DNA of 39,892 nucleotides from Myxococcales bacterium (lineage in GTDB: Bacteria > Myxococcota_A > UBA9160 > SMWR01), in contig JACZVU010000005.1 of the NCBI GenBank assembly GCA_022572485.1, forward strand, positions 1 through 39,892. The letters are read 5' to 3'. The notes beneath the pieces are model-generated. The model had not been told where the DNA came from. It was given only the letters and a program-made list of their open reading frames with translations, and searched no databases. Made by a program: the position numbers and the translations under genes. Shown here piece by piece: positions 8,319 through 17,293 of the stretch (positions are counted from its first letter, which is position 1; every line of letters begins with the position of its first letter).

Positions 8319-9227
8319 ATGGCCGAATTTCGCAGCCGAACATCCGTGACCGCCCTCGTGGTCGCCTTGGTGGCGTTCGCAGTCGTCGCGATGGTCGTCG
8401 ACCGCCGTTCGGCGTCCGGTGGCCCAGAGCGCGAATTCTCGGGTTGGACCGGCGCGATTCTCGACATCGCTGCGCCCGTCCAGAAGATGATCGCCTTGCC
8501 GTTCGACCTCACTCAAAATGCCTGGCGCCACTATGTGTTGCTGCTCGCCGCGAGCGACACCCATGCAGCCCTTCGCACCCGACTCGTTGTGCTGGAGGAG
8601 GAAAATCTTCAGCTGCGGGAGGCGCTCATCGCAAGCGGGAGGCTCGCGCGCATCGCTGAGATTCGCGCGGACTTCGAGATTCCGATGCTTCCTTCGGAGC
8701 TCGTCGGCGTCGACCCCTCGCCGTGGTTCCGATCGGTGCTCATCGATCGCGGACGCGACCACGGCGTGCGCTCGGGGATGCCGGTCATCTCGGAACACGG
8801 GCTCGTGGGCCTGGTAACCGCGACGTCGGCGCGTGCCGGGAAGGCGATGCTCGTACTGGATCGTCAGAGTGCGGTCGATGGAATCATCCAGCGCAGCCGT
8901 TTGCGAGGGATCGTACGAGGCCTGGGAATCAGCGAGATGGATTTTGAGTTCGTGGTCCGCGGCAGCGACGTCCGCATCGGTGATGTCGTGATCAGTTCGG
9001 GACTCGGCGGCGTCTATCCCAAGGGAATCCGGATTGCGGAGGTCGTCTCGGTATCGGACCCGGGGTCTGCACTGATGCAAACCGCGAAGCTGGTTCCCGC
9101 GGTCGATTTCGGCCGGCTCGAACAGGTTTTCGTGATGTTGCGGCGAGGCCCGACAATGGAATTGCTCTACGCGGGCGAGGAGGAGAGAGCCCTCGGCGCG
9201 ATGGCAGCGGAGGGGCCGGAGCCTTGA
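8319..9227 (+). CDS. mreC: Rod shape-determining protein MreC
   Basis: A 302-residue bitopic membrane protein of the elongasome, linking MreB to PBP2/RodA. An N-terminal membrane segment (about 10-30, VTALVVALVAFAVVAMVV) is followed by a coiled-coil rich stretch (LRTRLVVLEEENLQLREAL) and the beta-barrel periplasmic domain with FRSVLIDRGRDHGVRSGMPV and DVVISSGLGGVYPKGI, typical of the family. The ATG at 8319 follows GGAG; a GTG at 8304 is an in-frame alternative adding five residues. Its stop overlaps the mreD start by four bases. Confidence 0.96.
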   Translation: MAEFRSRTSVTALVVALVAFAVVAMVVDRRSASGGPEREFSGWTGAILDIAAPVQKMIALPFDLTQNAWRHYVLLLAASDTHAALRTRLVVLEEENLQLREALIASGRLARIAEIRADFEIPMLPSELVGVDPSPWFRSVLIDRGRDHGVRSGMPVISEHGLVGLVTATSARAGKAMLVLDRQSAVDGIIQRSRLRGIVRGLGISEMDFEFVVRGSDVRIGDVVISSGLGGVYPKGIRIAEVVSVSDPGSALMQTAKLVPAVDFGRLEQVFVMLRRGPTMELLYAGEEERALGAMAAEGPEP

Positions 9228-9763
9228 AGCGCGTCTTCGTCCTGCTGGCTATCGGCACGCTCGCACCGATGATCCAGGGAGCCGTCGGCACATTCGTTCC
9301 ACTTCACTATTGCCCCGATCTCGGGCTGCTGCTGGTGGTTGGATTGGGTCTGTGCTGGCGCAGCACTGCGGGTGGCGTCGTTCTCTCGGCGGCGCTGGGT
9401 TTCATTGCGGATCTTCTCTCGGGATCGCTTCTCGGACAACACATGCTGTTGCGGATTTTTGCCTTTGGTGCCGCGCGCGCGGGCAGCCAGCAGCTGAATC
9501 TTCGCGGCATGATACCACTGGCGACCTTCGTCATCGTCTTGAGCATGGTCACGACTTTGGGAACCGGAGCGCTCACCGCCTTCTTTGCCGCTGGCCCGGG
9601 CGTGGATGGTGAGATGTTGCGCGCACTGATTCCGCACGCGCTGATCAATGGCGCATTCGCACCGTTTGGTGTGTGGCTCGTCGAGCGGATCTCGAACTGG
9701 CTCAGTGAAGTCGAAGCTGGACACCAGCTCCTGCAGTTTCGGCCGCGAAATCGATTCACCTGA
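9224..9763 (+). CDS. mreD: Rod shape-determining protein MreD
   Basis: A 179-residue integral membrane protein with about five hydrophobic segments, consistent with MreD, which is poorly conserved in sequence. LLVVGLGLCWRSTAGGVVLSAALGF, in two parts, and the following LLSGSLLGQHML region resemble the family's central helices. It starts at TTG 9224 in a TTGA overlap with mreC and ends overlapping the ATG of mrdA. Identity rests on size, topology and position between mreC and mrdA more than on motifs. Confidence 0.9.
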   Translation: MKRVFVLLAIGTLAPMIQGAVGTFVPLHYCPDLGLLLVVGLGLCWRSTAGGVVLSAALGFIADLLSGSLLGQHMLLRIFAFGAARAGSQQLNLRGMIPLATFVIVLSMVTTLGTGALTAFFAAGPGVDGEMLRALIPHALINGAFAPFGVWLVERISNWLSEVEAGHQLLQFRPRNRFT

Positions 9764-11685
9764 TGCCGATCGAAGATGTCGGAGTCAGGCGCCTCGCCGC
9801 TGGAGTCGATCCTTCGATCGCCAATCGGTTGATTTTCATTACCGCCTTCATCGTGCTGACCTTTGCGGTTTTCGCGATACGGCTCTTCCAACTGCAGGTG
9901 ATCGAGGGCGAAGACCTGGGCAATCGTGCCCGCCGCAATTCGGTTCGCACGGTTCGTCTAGAAGCTCCGCGAGGCGACATCGTCGATCGCTTCGGGCGCG
10001 AACTCGCCACCACGCGGCCCGCATTTGGCGTGCAGGTGATGCCCAGCGAACTGCGAGATCGAGAATTGACGTTCGCAGCGCTCGGCCGCCTTCTCGATCG
10101 AGATCCCAGCGAACTCTCCGAGCGCGTCGGCACCCCCAAGGGCAGAAGGCGCTTCCAGCCGGTGCGGATCGCCAAGGATCTTCCCTACGACTTGCGGACC
10201 CGGGTGGAATCCCACCTCTACGCGCTGCCGGGTGTGTTCACCGACGTGCGCCCGCGCCGCTACTACGTGGGGGGGTCTCTCGCGGCGCACGTCCTGGGCC
10301 ACACCGGAGAGATTCAGCTCGAGCAGCTCGAAACACGTTCGTTCGCCGATTACCGAAGCGGTGATGTGATTGGTCAAGCGGGGGTGGAGAGGCGCTTCGA
10401 GAGCATTTTGCGCGGGCGCGCGGGTGGTCGAAACGTCGTGGTCGACGTGGTGGGGCGGATCGACGAGGTGCTCGACGAGGTCGAAGCCACGCCGGGCGGC
10501 ACCGTGGTGCTCACGATCGATCGCGATCTTCAACGAGTCGCAGAAGAGGCCTTCCTGCCAGATGTGATCGGTGGCGAAGAGAAGCACGGCGCGGTCGTAG
10601 TGCTCGATCCGCGCAACGGTGACATCCTCGCTCTGGTGTCGCGCCCGACCTTCGATCCAAACAGCTTTGCGGGTGGCATCGATTCAGCGATCTGGAAGCG
10701 GCTTACGGAGAGCGAAGGCCGACCGCTTCAAGATCGAGCGCTGGCCGGACAATATCCACCGGCTTCCACCTACAAGGTCTTCGTTGCAGCAGCGGGTCTC
10801 GAAGAGGGGACAATCGCTCCCGAAGATCGGGTGTTCTGCCCCGGAACCTTCAAGCTCGGGCGCCGGACCTATCGCTGTTGGAAACGCAGTGGACATGGTT
10901 GGGTGAATCTTCACGAAGCGCTGGCGCGCTCGTGTGACGTGTTCTTCTACCAGCTGGGCCTCAAACTGGGAATCGATCGGATGGCGTTTTTTGCGAACGG
11001 TTTTTACCTCGGTCGCCGCACGGGGATTGCGCTCGGCAATGAGTCTGCGGGCATTGTCCCGACACGGGCCTGGAAGGAGCGACGCTTCGGTGAAGTCTGG
11101 TTGAAGGGCGAGACGGTCTCGGCCTCGATCGGTCAGGGCTACAACCTGACCACGCCGATGCAATTGGCGGTCGCGTACGCGGCGATCGCAAACGGTGGCA
11201 CGGTCTTCAAGCCGCGCATTCTGCTCCGCCAAACCGGGCCCGATGGAACACTCGAACAGGGGCCCGAGCCGGAGGCGCTCGGAAAGGTGCCCGTCTCGCC
11301 GGAGCACCTGGCAACCCTCACTCGCGCGTTGGAAGGCGTGGTCTACGATGAGGGAGGAACGGGGGGGCGAGCCCGGATTGCCGGTGTGCGTGTGGCGGGC
11401 AAGACCGGAACCGCCCAGGTGGTTCACCTCAAGGAGACCGAGGGGCTGGAAGAAGACGAGATTCCATTCAAATACCGGGATCACGGGTGGTTCGTGGCTT
11501 TTGCACCTGTCGAAGCGCCGGAGATCGTGGTGGTCGCACTCGCTGAACACGGCGGGCACGGTGGTAGTGCAGCGGGCCCGATCGTGAACGCCATCCTTTC
11601 GCGTTATTTCAAATCATCGATGCCCGAAGAGCCGCCCAGGTGGCCCAAGGCATCCGAGGAGGCTTCCCGCGTTGTTCGGAATTGA
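9763..11685 (+). CDS. mrdA: Penicillin-binding protein 2, elongation transpeptidase
   Basis: A 640-residue class B PBP that cross-links peptidoglycan during elongation with RodA. A cytoplasmic tail and one membrane anchor (about 22-45) precede the dimerisation domain (EAPRGDIVDRFGRELATTRP) and the transpeptidase domain. Active-site motifs are present: SxxK as Ser335-Thr-Tyr-Lys338, SxD as Ser390-Cys-Asp, and KTGT starting at Lys547. The start is the ATG at 9763, overlapping the mreD stop by one base. Length and order are as expected. It overlaps rodA by 14 nt. Confidence 0.97.
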   Translation: MPIEDVGVRRLAAGVDPSIANRLIFITAFIVLTFAVFAIRLFQLQVIEGEDLGNRARRNSVRTVRLEAPRGDIVDRFGRELATTRPAFGVQVMPSELRDRELTFAALGRLLDRDPSELSERVGTPKGRRRFQPVRIAKDLPYDLRTRVESHLYALPGVFTDVRPRRYYVGGSLAAHVLGHTGEIQLEQLETRSFADYRSGDVIGQAGVERRFESILRGRAGGRNVVVDVVGRIDEVLDEVEATPGGTVVLTIDRDLQRVAEEAFLPDVIGGEEKHGAVVVLDPRNGDILALVSRPTFDPNSFAGGIDSAIWKRLTESEGRPLQDRALAGQYPPASTYKVFVAAAGLEEGTIAPEDRVFCPGTFKLGRRTYRCWKRSGHGWVNLHEALARSCDVFFYQLGLKLGIDRMAFFANGFYLGRRTGIALGNESAGIVPTRAWKERRFGEVWLKGETVSASIGQGYNLTTPMQLAVAYAAIANGGTVFKPRILLRQTGPDGTLEQGPEPEALGKVPVSPEHLATLTRALEGVVYDEGGTGGRARIAGVRVAGKTGTAQVVHLKETEGLEEDEIPFKYRDHGWFVAFAPVEAPEIVVVALAEHGGHGGSAAGPIVNAILSRYFKSSMPEEPPRWPKASEEASRVVRN

Positions 11686-12769
11686 CCGGCGGTTGCTTCA
11701 GAATTTCGACTGGATGCTGCTGCTGCTGGTGGCCACAATCGTCGGTGCGGGAATCATCAATCTCGCTTCTGCAACCCACGTCGACGACGAGTTGACAGGG
11801 GAAGTCCGCCGGCAACTCCTCTCTCTCGGTGTCGGTGGAGTTGCGATGGTGTTGGTTCTGGCGATCGATTACCGCCACCTCGAGCGATTCGCGACTCCGG
11901 TGCTGCTGGTCTGCATCGCTCTGCTTGCGGCGACGCTGGTTTTTGCGCCGATTATCCGCGGGAGTCAGAGCTGGTTGTTCGGGGGCCGGCTCCAGCCCTC
12001 GGAGTTGGCAAAGCTCGGCTTGGTGATCGCGTTGGCCCGTTACTTTCACTACAACCCTCCGGGCGAGATCCGTCGTTTGCGCGCACTCGTGCGCCCAGGT
12101 CTGATCGTGGCCCTACCGGTCGGTCTGATCATCATGCAGCGCGATATGGGTGTGGCGCTGCTCACGCTGCTGATCGCCTCAACCTATCTCGCGTTCACGC
12201 GGATTCCGTGGCGCTCCTGGGTCGGCGTCGCAGTCGTAGGTGTGGCTGCTCTGATTACACTGTGGATGTTCGCCCTCCAGCCCTATCAGCAACGGCGCAT
12301 TCTCGATGTCATCGATCCGGGTCGCGACCCGCTGTCGTCGGGCTATCAGGCCATTCAATCGCGAATCGCCATCGGATCCGGTGGCTTGTTGGGAACCGGG
12401 TACCGCTCGGGAACCCAGACCCAGCTCCGCTTTCTCCCCACGCAGCACACGGACTTCGCGTTCTCGGTTCTCGCCGAGGAATGGGGTTTCGTGGGGAGCT
12501 GCGCGATGTTGTCCCTCTACCTGATACTTCTGCTCTGGGGGTTGCGGGTAACCCGTACTTCGAAGGATGGTTTCGGCGCGATGCTCTCCGTGGGATTGGT
12601 GGGCACGATCTTCTGGCCATTGGCCTTGAACATCGGGATGGTGCTCGGGCTCGCGCCTGTGATTGGCGTTCCGCTGCCGCTTTTTTCGTATGGAGGGTCG
12701 GCGCTCGTGACATCACTGGTCGGATTCGGCTTGCTGATGAACATCTCGATGCGCCGCTACGTCTTCTAG
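11672..12769 (+). CDS. rodA: Rod shape-determining glycosyltransferase RodA
   Basis: A 365-residue SEDS-family polytopic membrane protein (about ten helices) that polymerises lipid II glycan chains with PBP2. It begins at TTG 11672 (MFGIDRRLLQNFDW), inside the end of mrdA, behind GAGGAGG. Family marks include QSWLFGGRLQPSELAKLGL, the catalytic-loop region around LDVIDPGRDPLSSGYQ, GSGGLLGTGYRSGTQTQ and FLPTQHTDFAFSVLAEEWGF, each within the expected order, and GVPLPLFSYGGSALV near the end. It is the last gene of the operon and is followed at once by a strong hairpin. Confidence 0.97.
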   Translation: MFGIDRRLLQNFDWMLLLLVATIVGAGIINLASATHVDDELTGEVRRQLLSLGVGGVAMVLVLAIDYRHLERFATPVLLVCIALLAATLVFAPIIRGSQSWLFGGRLQPSELAKLGLVIALARYFHYNPPGEIRRLRALVRPGLIVALPVGLIIMQRDMGVALLTLLIASTYLAFTRIPWRSWVGVAVVGVAALITLWMFALQPYQQRRILDVIDPGRDPLSSGYQAIQSRIAIGSGGLLGTGYRSGTQTQLRFLPTQHTDFAFSVLAEEWGFVGSCAMLSLYLILLLWGLRVTRTSKDGFGAMLSVGLVGTIFWPLALNIGMVLGLAPVIGVPLPLFSYGGSALVTSLVGFGLLMNISMRRYVF

Positions 12770-12771
12770 CA

Positions 12772-12796
12772 GCGCGACCCCAGAATGGGGTTGCGC
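12772..12796 (+). terminator. Hairpin after rodA
   Basis: GCGCGACCCC and GGGGTTGCGC form a 10-bp stem (one G-T pair) with loop AGAAT, two bases after the rodA stop. No T run follows, so it may be a terminator or an RNA-stabilising stem closing the mre operon. Confidence 0.55.
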
Positions 12797-12895
12797 GACG
12801 CTGCACGTGAATTCGCAGGATTCACCCGTTAGACCCGCGAACCAGCCGAGCTCGTGAGGCTCACATGGATCGAGATGCCGCGATAGGATTGCTTC

Positions 12896-13609
12896 ATGAT
12901 GTTGACCGCCATCGAACGCACGCAGCCTCGGGTCGGTGCGTTCTTCGACATGGACAAGACGATCCTCTCCGAAAATTCGGCGACGCTCTACATGCGCTAT
13001 CGCTACCAGCGCGGCGAAATGAGCAAGCGCGATCTCCTGATGGGATTGGGCGCCTACCTCAAGTACAAGATCGGGATTCTCGACATCCGAAGCTGGACAC
13101 TCGACATGATGGCCCAGTTCAGTGGCCAGAGTGAAAAACAACTCGAAGAAGACGCGATTGCCTGGGTCGAGGATGCGGTGGTCGAGACCATCTACCCCGA
13201 GGCCGAACAGCTCGTTGCGGAGCACCTCGCCGAGTCGCACGTGGTCGCAATCGTTTCCGGAGCCACTGCCTTCGTGGTGCGACCGATCGCAGCCCGCCTG
13301 GGGATCGAGCACATCCTTCATACCCGACTCGAAGTCGAGAACGGGCTCTTCACGGGGCGCGTGATCGAGCCGATCTGCTTCGAAGAGGGGAAGATCTACT
13401 GGCTCCAGCAATTCATCGACGAGCAGGGGATCGATCTGGCGAAGAGTTACTTCTACAGCGACTCGATCACGGACCTGCCGCTACTCGATCTCGTCGGCCA
13501 TCCCGTCGCAACGAATCCCGATCCACTGCTCTACCGAACGGCGGTGAAGCGCCGCTGGCCGGTTCGCTTCTTCGACCCCCCGCCCCCCGCCCGAGCACCA
13601 ACCCCGTAG
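12896..13609 (+). CDS. HAD-superfamily IB phosphatase (SerB/CicA-like)
   Basis: A 237-residue HAD hydrolase of subfamily IB. Motif I is FFDMDKT with nucleophile Asp18 and Asp20, motif II is IVSGAT, motif III Lys lies in EEGKIYWL, and motif IV is YSDSITDLPLL with Asp189 and Asp193. The helical cap between motifs I and II matches the IB type that includes phosphoserine phosphatase-like and lysophosphatidate phosphatase-like enzymes; the substrate cannot be read from sequence. Two ATGs (12896, 12899) are possible starts. The C-terminus is proline-rich (DPPPPARAPTP). It stands alone after the mre operon, with repeat copy 2 downstream. Confidence 0.9.
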   Translation: MMLTAIERTQPRVGAFFDMDKTILSENSATLYMRYRYQRGEMSKRDLLMGLGAYLKYKIGILDIRSWTLDMMAQFSGQSEKQLEEDAIAWVEDAVVETIYPEAEQLVAEHLAESHVVAIVSGATAFVVRPIAARLGIEHILHTRLEVENGLFTGRVIEPICFEEGKIYWLQQFIDEQGIDLAKSYFYSDSITDLPLLDLVGHPVATNPDPLLYRTAVKRRWPVRFFDPPPPARAPTP

Positions 13610-13696
13610 ACGGATTCGACGAGCCACTCTCTACCTCGGAGATCCGACCGCAAGAACTCGGTGCGGAGCACACGATGCAGCTCGTGGGTTTGTGTT

Positions 13697-13874
13697 GGGG
13701 AGCCGGGGGACGGGCCACTCGCTCAGAACTCGATTCGGCCCACTGGGCCCCGGCTGGTGAAGCTCGAGTCAAATCAGTCATGGTCTGTCCGGGCACGCAG
13801 CCCATCCCCCCGGGCTCCCCAGCGGAATGACTGCTAGCGCGTGAAAAAGAATCACCTTAATCAGTGGCCCGATC
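13697..13874. repeat. Dispersed palindromic repeat, copy 2 (stem 2 missing)
   Basis: Stem 1 is present but imperfect: 13697-13714 with 13801-13820 (GGGGAGCCGGGGGACGGG). Its loop is enlarged and contains the inverted second copy of the 56-bp element (13739-13794). The linker CCCCAGCGGAATGACTGCTAGC onward, split here into two known blocks, matches copies 1 and 3 as far as GATCTGATGTG. The GGGTGxGGTGACGGG stem 2 is absent. It separates the HAD gene from the TIR gene. Confidence 0.8.
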
Positions 13875-14057
13875 TGATGTGAACCGCCCCGGGTTCTCCG
13901 GAGACTCGTTTACGTGAGTCCGATCTCCGTGGCCGGAGCTTCCTGACTTTCACAGTACAGTGCCTCGCGTTCCACCGGCGGGATGTTCCCGATGGGTTCG
14001 AAGAGTCGCCGGTTATCGATAGAAGCGATATACAAGGTGGTCAGGAGAGAGCCAGGC

Positions 14058-14846
14058 GTGCCGAAGTACGACGTTGTTATCTCTTTCGCTGGCGAGGATC
14101 GAGACGTCGCAAAGACGCTGGCTACTGCTCTGACGCTGCGAGGCCTTACCGTTTTCTACGACGAGTACGCCAGCGCTGAGCTTTGGGGCAAGGACCTGTA
14201 CTCACACCTGACAACGGTTTACAGGGACGAGTCCAAGTACTGTCTGATGGTGATCTCTGAGAGATACTCTGAGAAGCAGTGGACCAACCACGAACGAAGG
14301 GCTGCCCAGGCAAGAGCCATCAGTGAGAACCGCGAGTACATTCTCCCGCTACGGCTCGACGATGCCTCAGTTGAAGGTGTCCTAGATACGACGCGCTACG
14401 TGGATTATCGAACGACACCCGCCGAGCAAGTTGTCGAGATGCTTGTCCAGAAAGTGACCTCCTACAATAAAGAGCATGGGATTGAGTTTGAGATCGTGCG
14501 CCTGGAAGACGTGTTCTCAAGAGCTGATCTGGGTCCCAAAGGAAAGCCGGCTCCTCGCGACTCGGACTTTACAACCGAGTGTCCTACGTGTTCGATCCGC
14601 CAGCTTGCGTCCGAGGCTACTATCAGCCTGGACGGCACCGATACAGTGTACACGTGCAAGAATGGCTGTCACCCAATCATCGTCGTAAGCCGGCCCGGGA
14701 TGGTGGCTTGGCCGGGCCGGGGCTATCGGTGCGGCGACTACGTCGTGCGTAACGCTGCGAACCTGTTTTACAAGACGGGCGAAATGGCAGCAGCGGTCCT
14801 GCTACCGGCATCGAAGGCCTCTCTAATGAAGCGAAGGCCCGCCTGA
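14058..14846 (+). CDS. TIR-domain protein with C-terminal zinc ribbon, possible defence NADase
   Basis: About 262 residues from a GTG at 14058 with AGGAGAG 8 nt upstream; an ATG at 13983 in frame would add 25 residues. Residues 4-135 are a TIR domain: YDVVISFAGEDRD, VFYDEYASAELWGKDLYSHL with Glu41 at the position of the catalytic Glu in NAD-cleaving TIRs, then CLMVISERYSEKQW and ERRAAQARA. A zinc ribbon follows (Cys175, Cys178, Cys200, Cys204: ECPTC and CKNGC), then a conserved-looking tail with a YRCGDYVV stretch. Bacterial TIRs are often antiphage effectors or signal makers, but no partner gene is adjacent. Codon use is visibly less GC-rich than the neighbours and it lies between repeat copies 2 and 3, suggesting transfer. 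Confidence 0.85.
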   Translation: MPKYDVVISFAGEDRDVAKTLATALTLRGLTVFYDEYASAELWGKDLYSHLTTVYRDESKYCLMVISERYSEKQWTNHERRAAQARAISENREYILPLRLDDASVEGVLDTTRYVDYRTTPAEQVVEMLVQKVTSYNKEHGIEFEIVRLEDVFSRADLGPKGKPAPRDSDFTTECPTCSIRQLASEATISLDGTDTVYTCKNGCHPIIVVSRPGMVAWPGRGYRCGDYVVRNAANLFYKTGEMAAAVLLPASKASLMKRRPA

Positions 14847-14854
14847 TGGTCAGC

Positions 14855-15022
14855 CCTCCGGCTCCCCAGCGAACTCGCTGCCGGCGCGTGTAAAGCAACC
14901 GCTGCAATCAGCGGCCCGGTCAACGACGATGTGACTTGGGTGGGGTGACGGGGGGCTTGAGGGCGACATGGGGTTTGAGCCCGGCGGCCCCCCGTCACCC
15001 CACCCGTGCAACCAACTCCCGT
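14855..15022. repeat. Dispersed palindromic repeat, copy 3
   Basis: It begins with the right arm of stem 1 (CCTCCGGCTCCCCAGCGAA), keeps the linker, and has a perfect 19-bp stem 2 at 14938-14956 with 14987-15005 around the TGAGGGCGACATGGGG core. It ends ACCAACTCCCGT, the same tail as copy 4. Directly beyond lies the truncated trxA copy. Confidence 0.9.
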
Positions 15023-15035
15023 CGGACGCTGGGCG

Positions 15036-15188
15036 CTAGAGCATTTTTTCGATCGCTGCTTCGAAGTCCGCCTTGGGGCGAAGCCTTGAAGTGGATCCAC
15101 CACCTGGCCGTTCTTGAATGACAAGATCGTCGGAATTGCGCGGATTCCATACTGGCCCGGGGTGTTCGGATTCGAATCGAATTTCCAT
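15036..15188 (-). pseudogene. Truncated, frameshifted second copy of the trxA 3' end
   Basis: These bases are roughly 90% identical to the 3' half of the intact trxA at 17498-17821, from the TCTAGC end with its stop codon to the residues around DSNPNTPGQYGIRAIPT. The remnant lacks the WCAPC active site and is frameshifted between the QVVDPLQG and RPKADFEAAIEKML segments, so it cannot make thioredoxin. It carries repeat copy 3 beside it exactly as the intact gene has copy 4, so the duplicated unit is repeat plus gene end. Homology stops abruptly near 15188; nothing is recognised from there to 15267. Confidence 0.85.
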
Positions 15189-15267
15189 CCACTGGCTCGT
15201 CGCATCGTCGACGTAGACGAGCAGGGTGCATGGTAAGCCCAAGAAACCAGTACCAGCCGTTGGGTTG

Positions 15268-16905
15268 TTAGGGATCGTGCCTGACGGAGCCGCCCCGACG
15301 CGCGAGACAAGCCCCGACGACCGAGAGCACGCCGCCAACCAGAAACAGGGACCACAACGGCGGCATGACCGGAACGGCCACTGGCTCCGAGAGCGTGAAG
15401 CTGCGAGCCGGCGAGAAGGGGCCGCTGGCGTAGAAGGCGCTGGTGTAGGTCGTCGGAGCCACCTCGATCAACGACGCAACCCGCCACCAGTACGTCTGTC
15501 CTTGCACGAGCGGCGGATCGGAACTCTGGAGCGAGTACTCGATCACGTCGCTGGCCGGGAATGGGCTCACGCTCTGGGGGTTGGTGAGATCGCTGAAGCC
15601 GGGGTCGGCCCAGCTCAACCGAACCGCGATTGGATTGGTGAAGGCCGGATCGTCGCTCCACTGGAGCTCGTAGTCGAGTGTGGAGGCATTCGGGATCCCG
15701 GGAGGAAGACCCACGCCCTCGCGAAAGCTGAGCATGGGCAACGGGTCCGTGATCGTGGCGCCGTCGGGCGGCATGAACGCGCACACGCCTTCGTCGACGC
15801 AGCCATTGCAGTTGTTGTCGATTCCATCGCACAACTCCGTCTGCTCCCCGAGCGTCAACAAATAGCTGATGTTGTCCAGCTCTTGTCTAAGGACCACCTC
15901 GTTGGTGACAAACCTGGCCGAGTAAGTTCCACCAGCGGCGGCGATCGCATCTGCCGTCGACTGTGTCGCACCGGCGAAGTTGATCACGAAGACGCGGACC
16001 TTGAAAACCTTGCCGCCCACCGCAACGCCGTTCTGGTAGAGGTCGCTTGCCGCCGCAACGGCGTCAGCCTGTGAATCGCAGACCTCGTCGCCGTTCATGA
16101 TGAGCACGACATTGACGCTGCGGCACCCCGTTCCCCCGTTGATGCCGCTACCGGCGAGATCGTTCGGGTCGAGCGGTGATGGGTACGTGACCGAGCCGTC
16201 CGGCGCCGTCCAGCCCGCTTCGAGATAGCGCTTGGCGTCGCGTAGCACACCGTTGATCGGCCTGGCCCCAACGGCGAACAGTTCCTTGTCGCCAGCGCAG
16301 TCGCCGTCGGTCCAGTCCAGGATGTCGCTGACGTTGTCTGGGTTCGGGGAGGGGTCCCAGACGTTGTCGGTGACGATCGGTTCGCGGATGAAGGCACCGG
16401 CCCGCGAAGTGGGTCCCGCCGGCATCGGTCCGCAACCCAAGCACTGCCCGGTGGTGTTGATCTCGTCGGCGAAGCAGTCCACCAAGCACCCGTAGGTCTC
16501 GGACGTGCATACTCCCCCGTTCGGCGGATCACACACGCTCGTACAGCCCGCTGGACAGCTCTCGAAGCGTACCGGGAAAGTAGCCAGGCCGAACCGGATC
16601 GCTCCGGCCCACGGCGAAAGGCTGCTAGCGAGAGCGCACTTGAGATCGTTCAGACGCGTGGGCACCAGGCCACAGCTGTTCAGGGGCGCGCCCGCCGGAC
16701 ATTCGGTCGGGTAGACAGTTGTTGGATTGGTGCATGCGGTCATCGACGCGCTGGAGTCGCTCAGGACCAGCAAGTACGGCTGGGGCACACGAGGCCAATC
16801 GTTCGGATCCGACGAGCTGCAGTCGGCCCGCGCGACCCCAAGCGGGACCAGCAAGGCAAGCGCCAGGCCAGCAAGAGAGTAGAGCGCCAGGCCGGATCGC
16901 CGCAT
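15268..16905 (-). CDS. Secreted VWA-like protein with MopE-type motif and C-terminal anchor
   Basis: A 545-residue exported protein. The ATG at 16903-16905 opens a clear signal peptide (MRRSGLALYSLAGLALALL, cleavage probably after GVARA). The mature protein starts with a von Willebrand A-like region holding a MIDAS-type DSSAS in LLVLSDSSASM and many Cys pairs. Further on is LCDGIDNNCNGCVDEG, the metal-binding motif repeated in MopE-like proteins, then a fibronectin-like region ending in TYWWRVASL. The end has VPVMPPLWSLF, a hydrophobic helix and basic residues, resembling an IPTL/PEP-CTERM type sorting signal. Function is unknown; surface metal binding or adhesion is an inference. The gene lies between the two trxA 3' ends, suggesting it arrived as an insertion. 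Confidence 0.85.
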   Translation of the reverse strand: MRRSGLALYSLAGLALALLVPLGVARADCSSSDPNDWPRVPQPYLLVLSDSSASMTACTNPTTVYPTECPAGAPLNSCGLVPTRLNDLKCALASSLSPWAGAIRFGLATFPVRFESCPAGCTSVCDPPNGGVCTSETYGCLVDCFADEINTTGQCLGCGPMPAGPTSRAGAFIREPIVTDNVWDPSPNPDNVSDILDWTDGDCAGDKELFAVGARPINGVLRDAKRYLEAGWTAPDGSVTYPSPLDPNDLAGSGINGGTGCRSVNVVLIMNGDEVCDSQADAVAAASDLYQNGVAVGGKVFKVRVFVINFAGATQSTADAIAAAGGTYSARFVTNEVVLRQELDNISYLLTLGEQTELCDGIDNNCNGCVDEGVCAFMPPDGATITDPLPMLSFREGVGLPPGIPNASTLDYELQWSDDPAFTNPIAVRLSWADPGFSDLTNPQSVSPFPASDVIEYSLQSSDPPLVQGQTYWWRVASLIEVAPTTYTSAFYASGPFSPARSFTLSEPVAVPVMPPLWSLFLVGGVLSVVGACLARRGGSVRHDP

Positions 16906-17134
16906 GTCGAGCAGGCGAGCGCTCACGGGATCGCGGCACGGAGGGATAGGAAGTACGGGCGCGCGTTTTCGTTCCGACAGCCTCGTCTCTGTTGAATCCG
17001 AGTGATCGGGCCGTGATGGGGGGTGAATCACGCAAGCGCTCCTTACGCTCAGGCCCGAGAGATCCCAGCGGGCCCGCCGCGGCAGTGGTCGGGGTATAAC
17101 GCCTCGCCATTCTCTCACCATCGCTCGCCTTAAG

Positions 17135-17260
17135 TCAACGTCCAAGCAATTCCAGCTGGCGGAATGCCAGCTCTGCAATGGCGGTGAAGATGCACATTTG
17201 CTCTCCGCAGCTGGGGCAGCGAAGCGCGTCACGGTGAACCTTCGATTCACAAGCGCTAGC
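17135..17260 (-). other. Possible transposase C-terminal remnant (CPxCG motif)
   Basis: On the minus strand a short frame reads VHRDALRCPSCGEQM, then CIFTAIAELAFRQLELLGR and a stop at 17135-17137. A CPxCG zinc knuckle followed by an aliphatic helix recalls the C-terminus of IS91-like transposases, but the match is by eye and short. No start codon or upstream part of the protein is present. The rest of 16906-17293 shows no gene. Confidence 0.25.
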
Positions 17261-17293
17261 CAGCAGAGTTGCACGCGACCCCGAAGACTCTCT

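Noticed and set aside
17135..17260. An intact insertion sequence
   Set aside because: Only a short CPxCG-containing tail is visible, with no terminal inverted repeats and no upstream transposase body.
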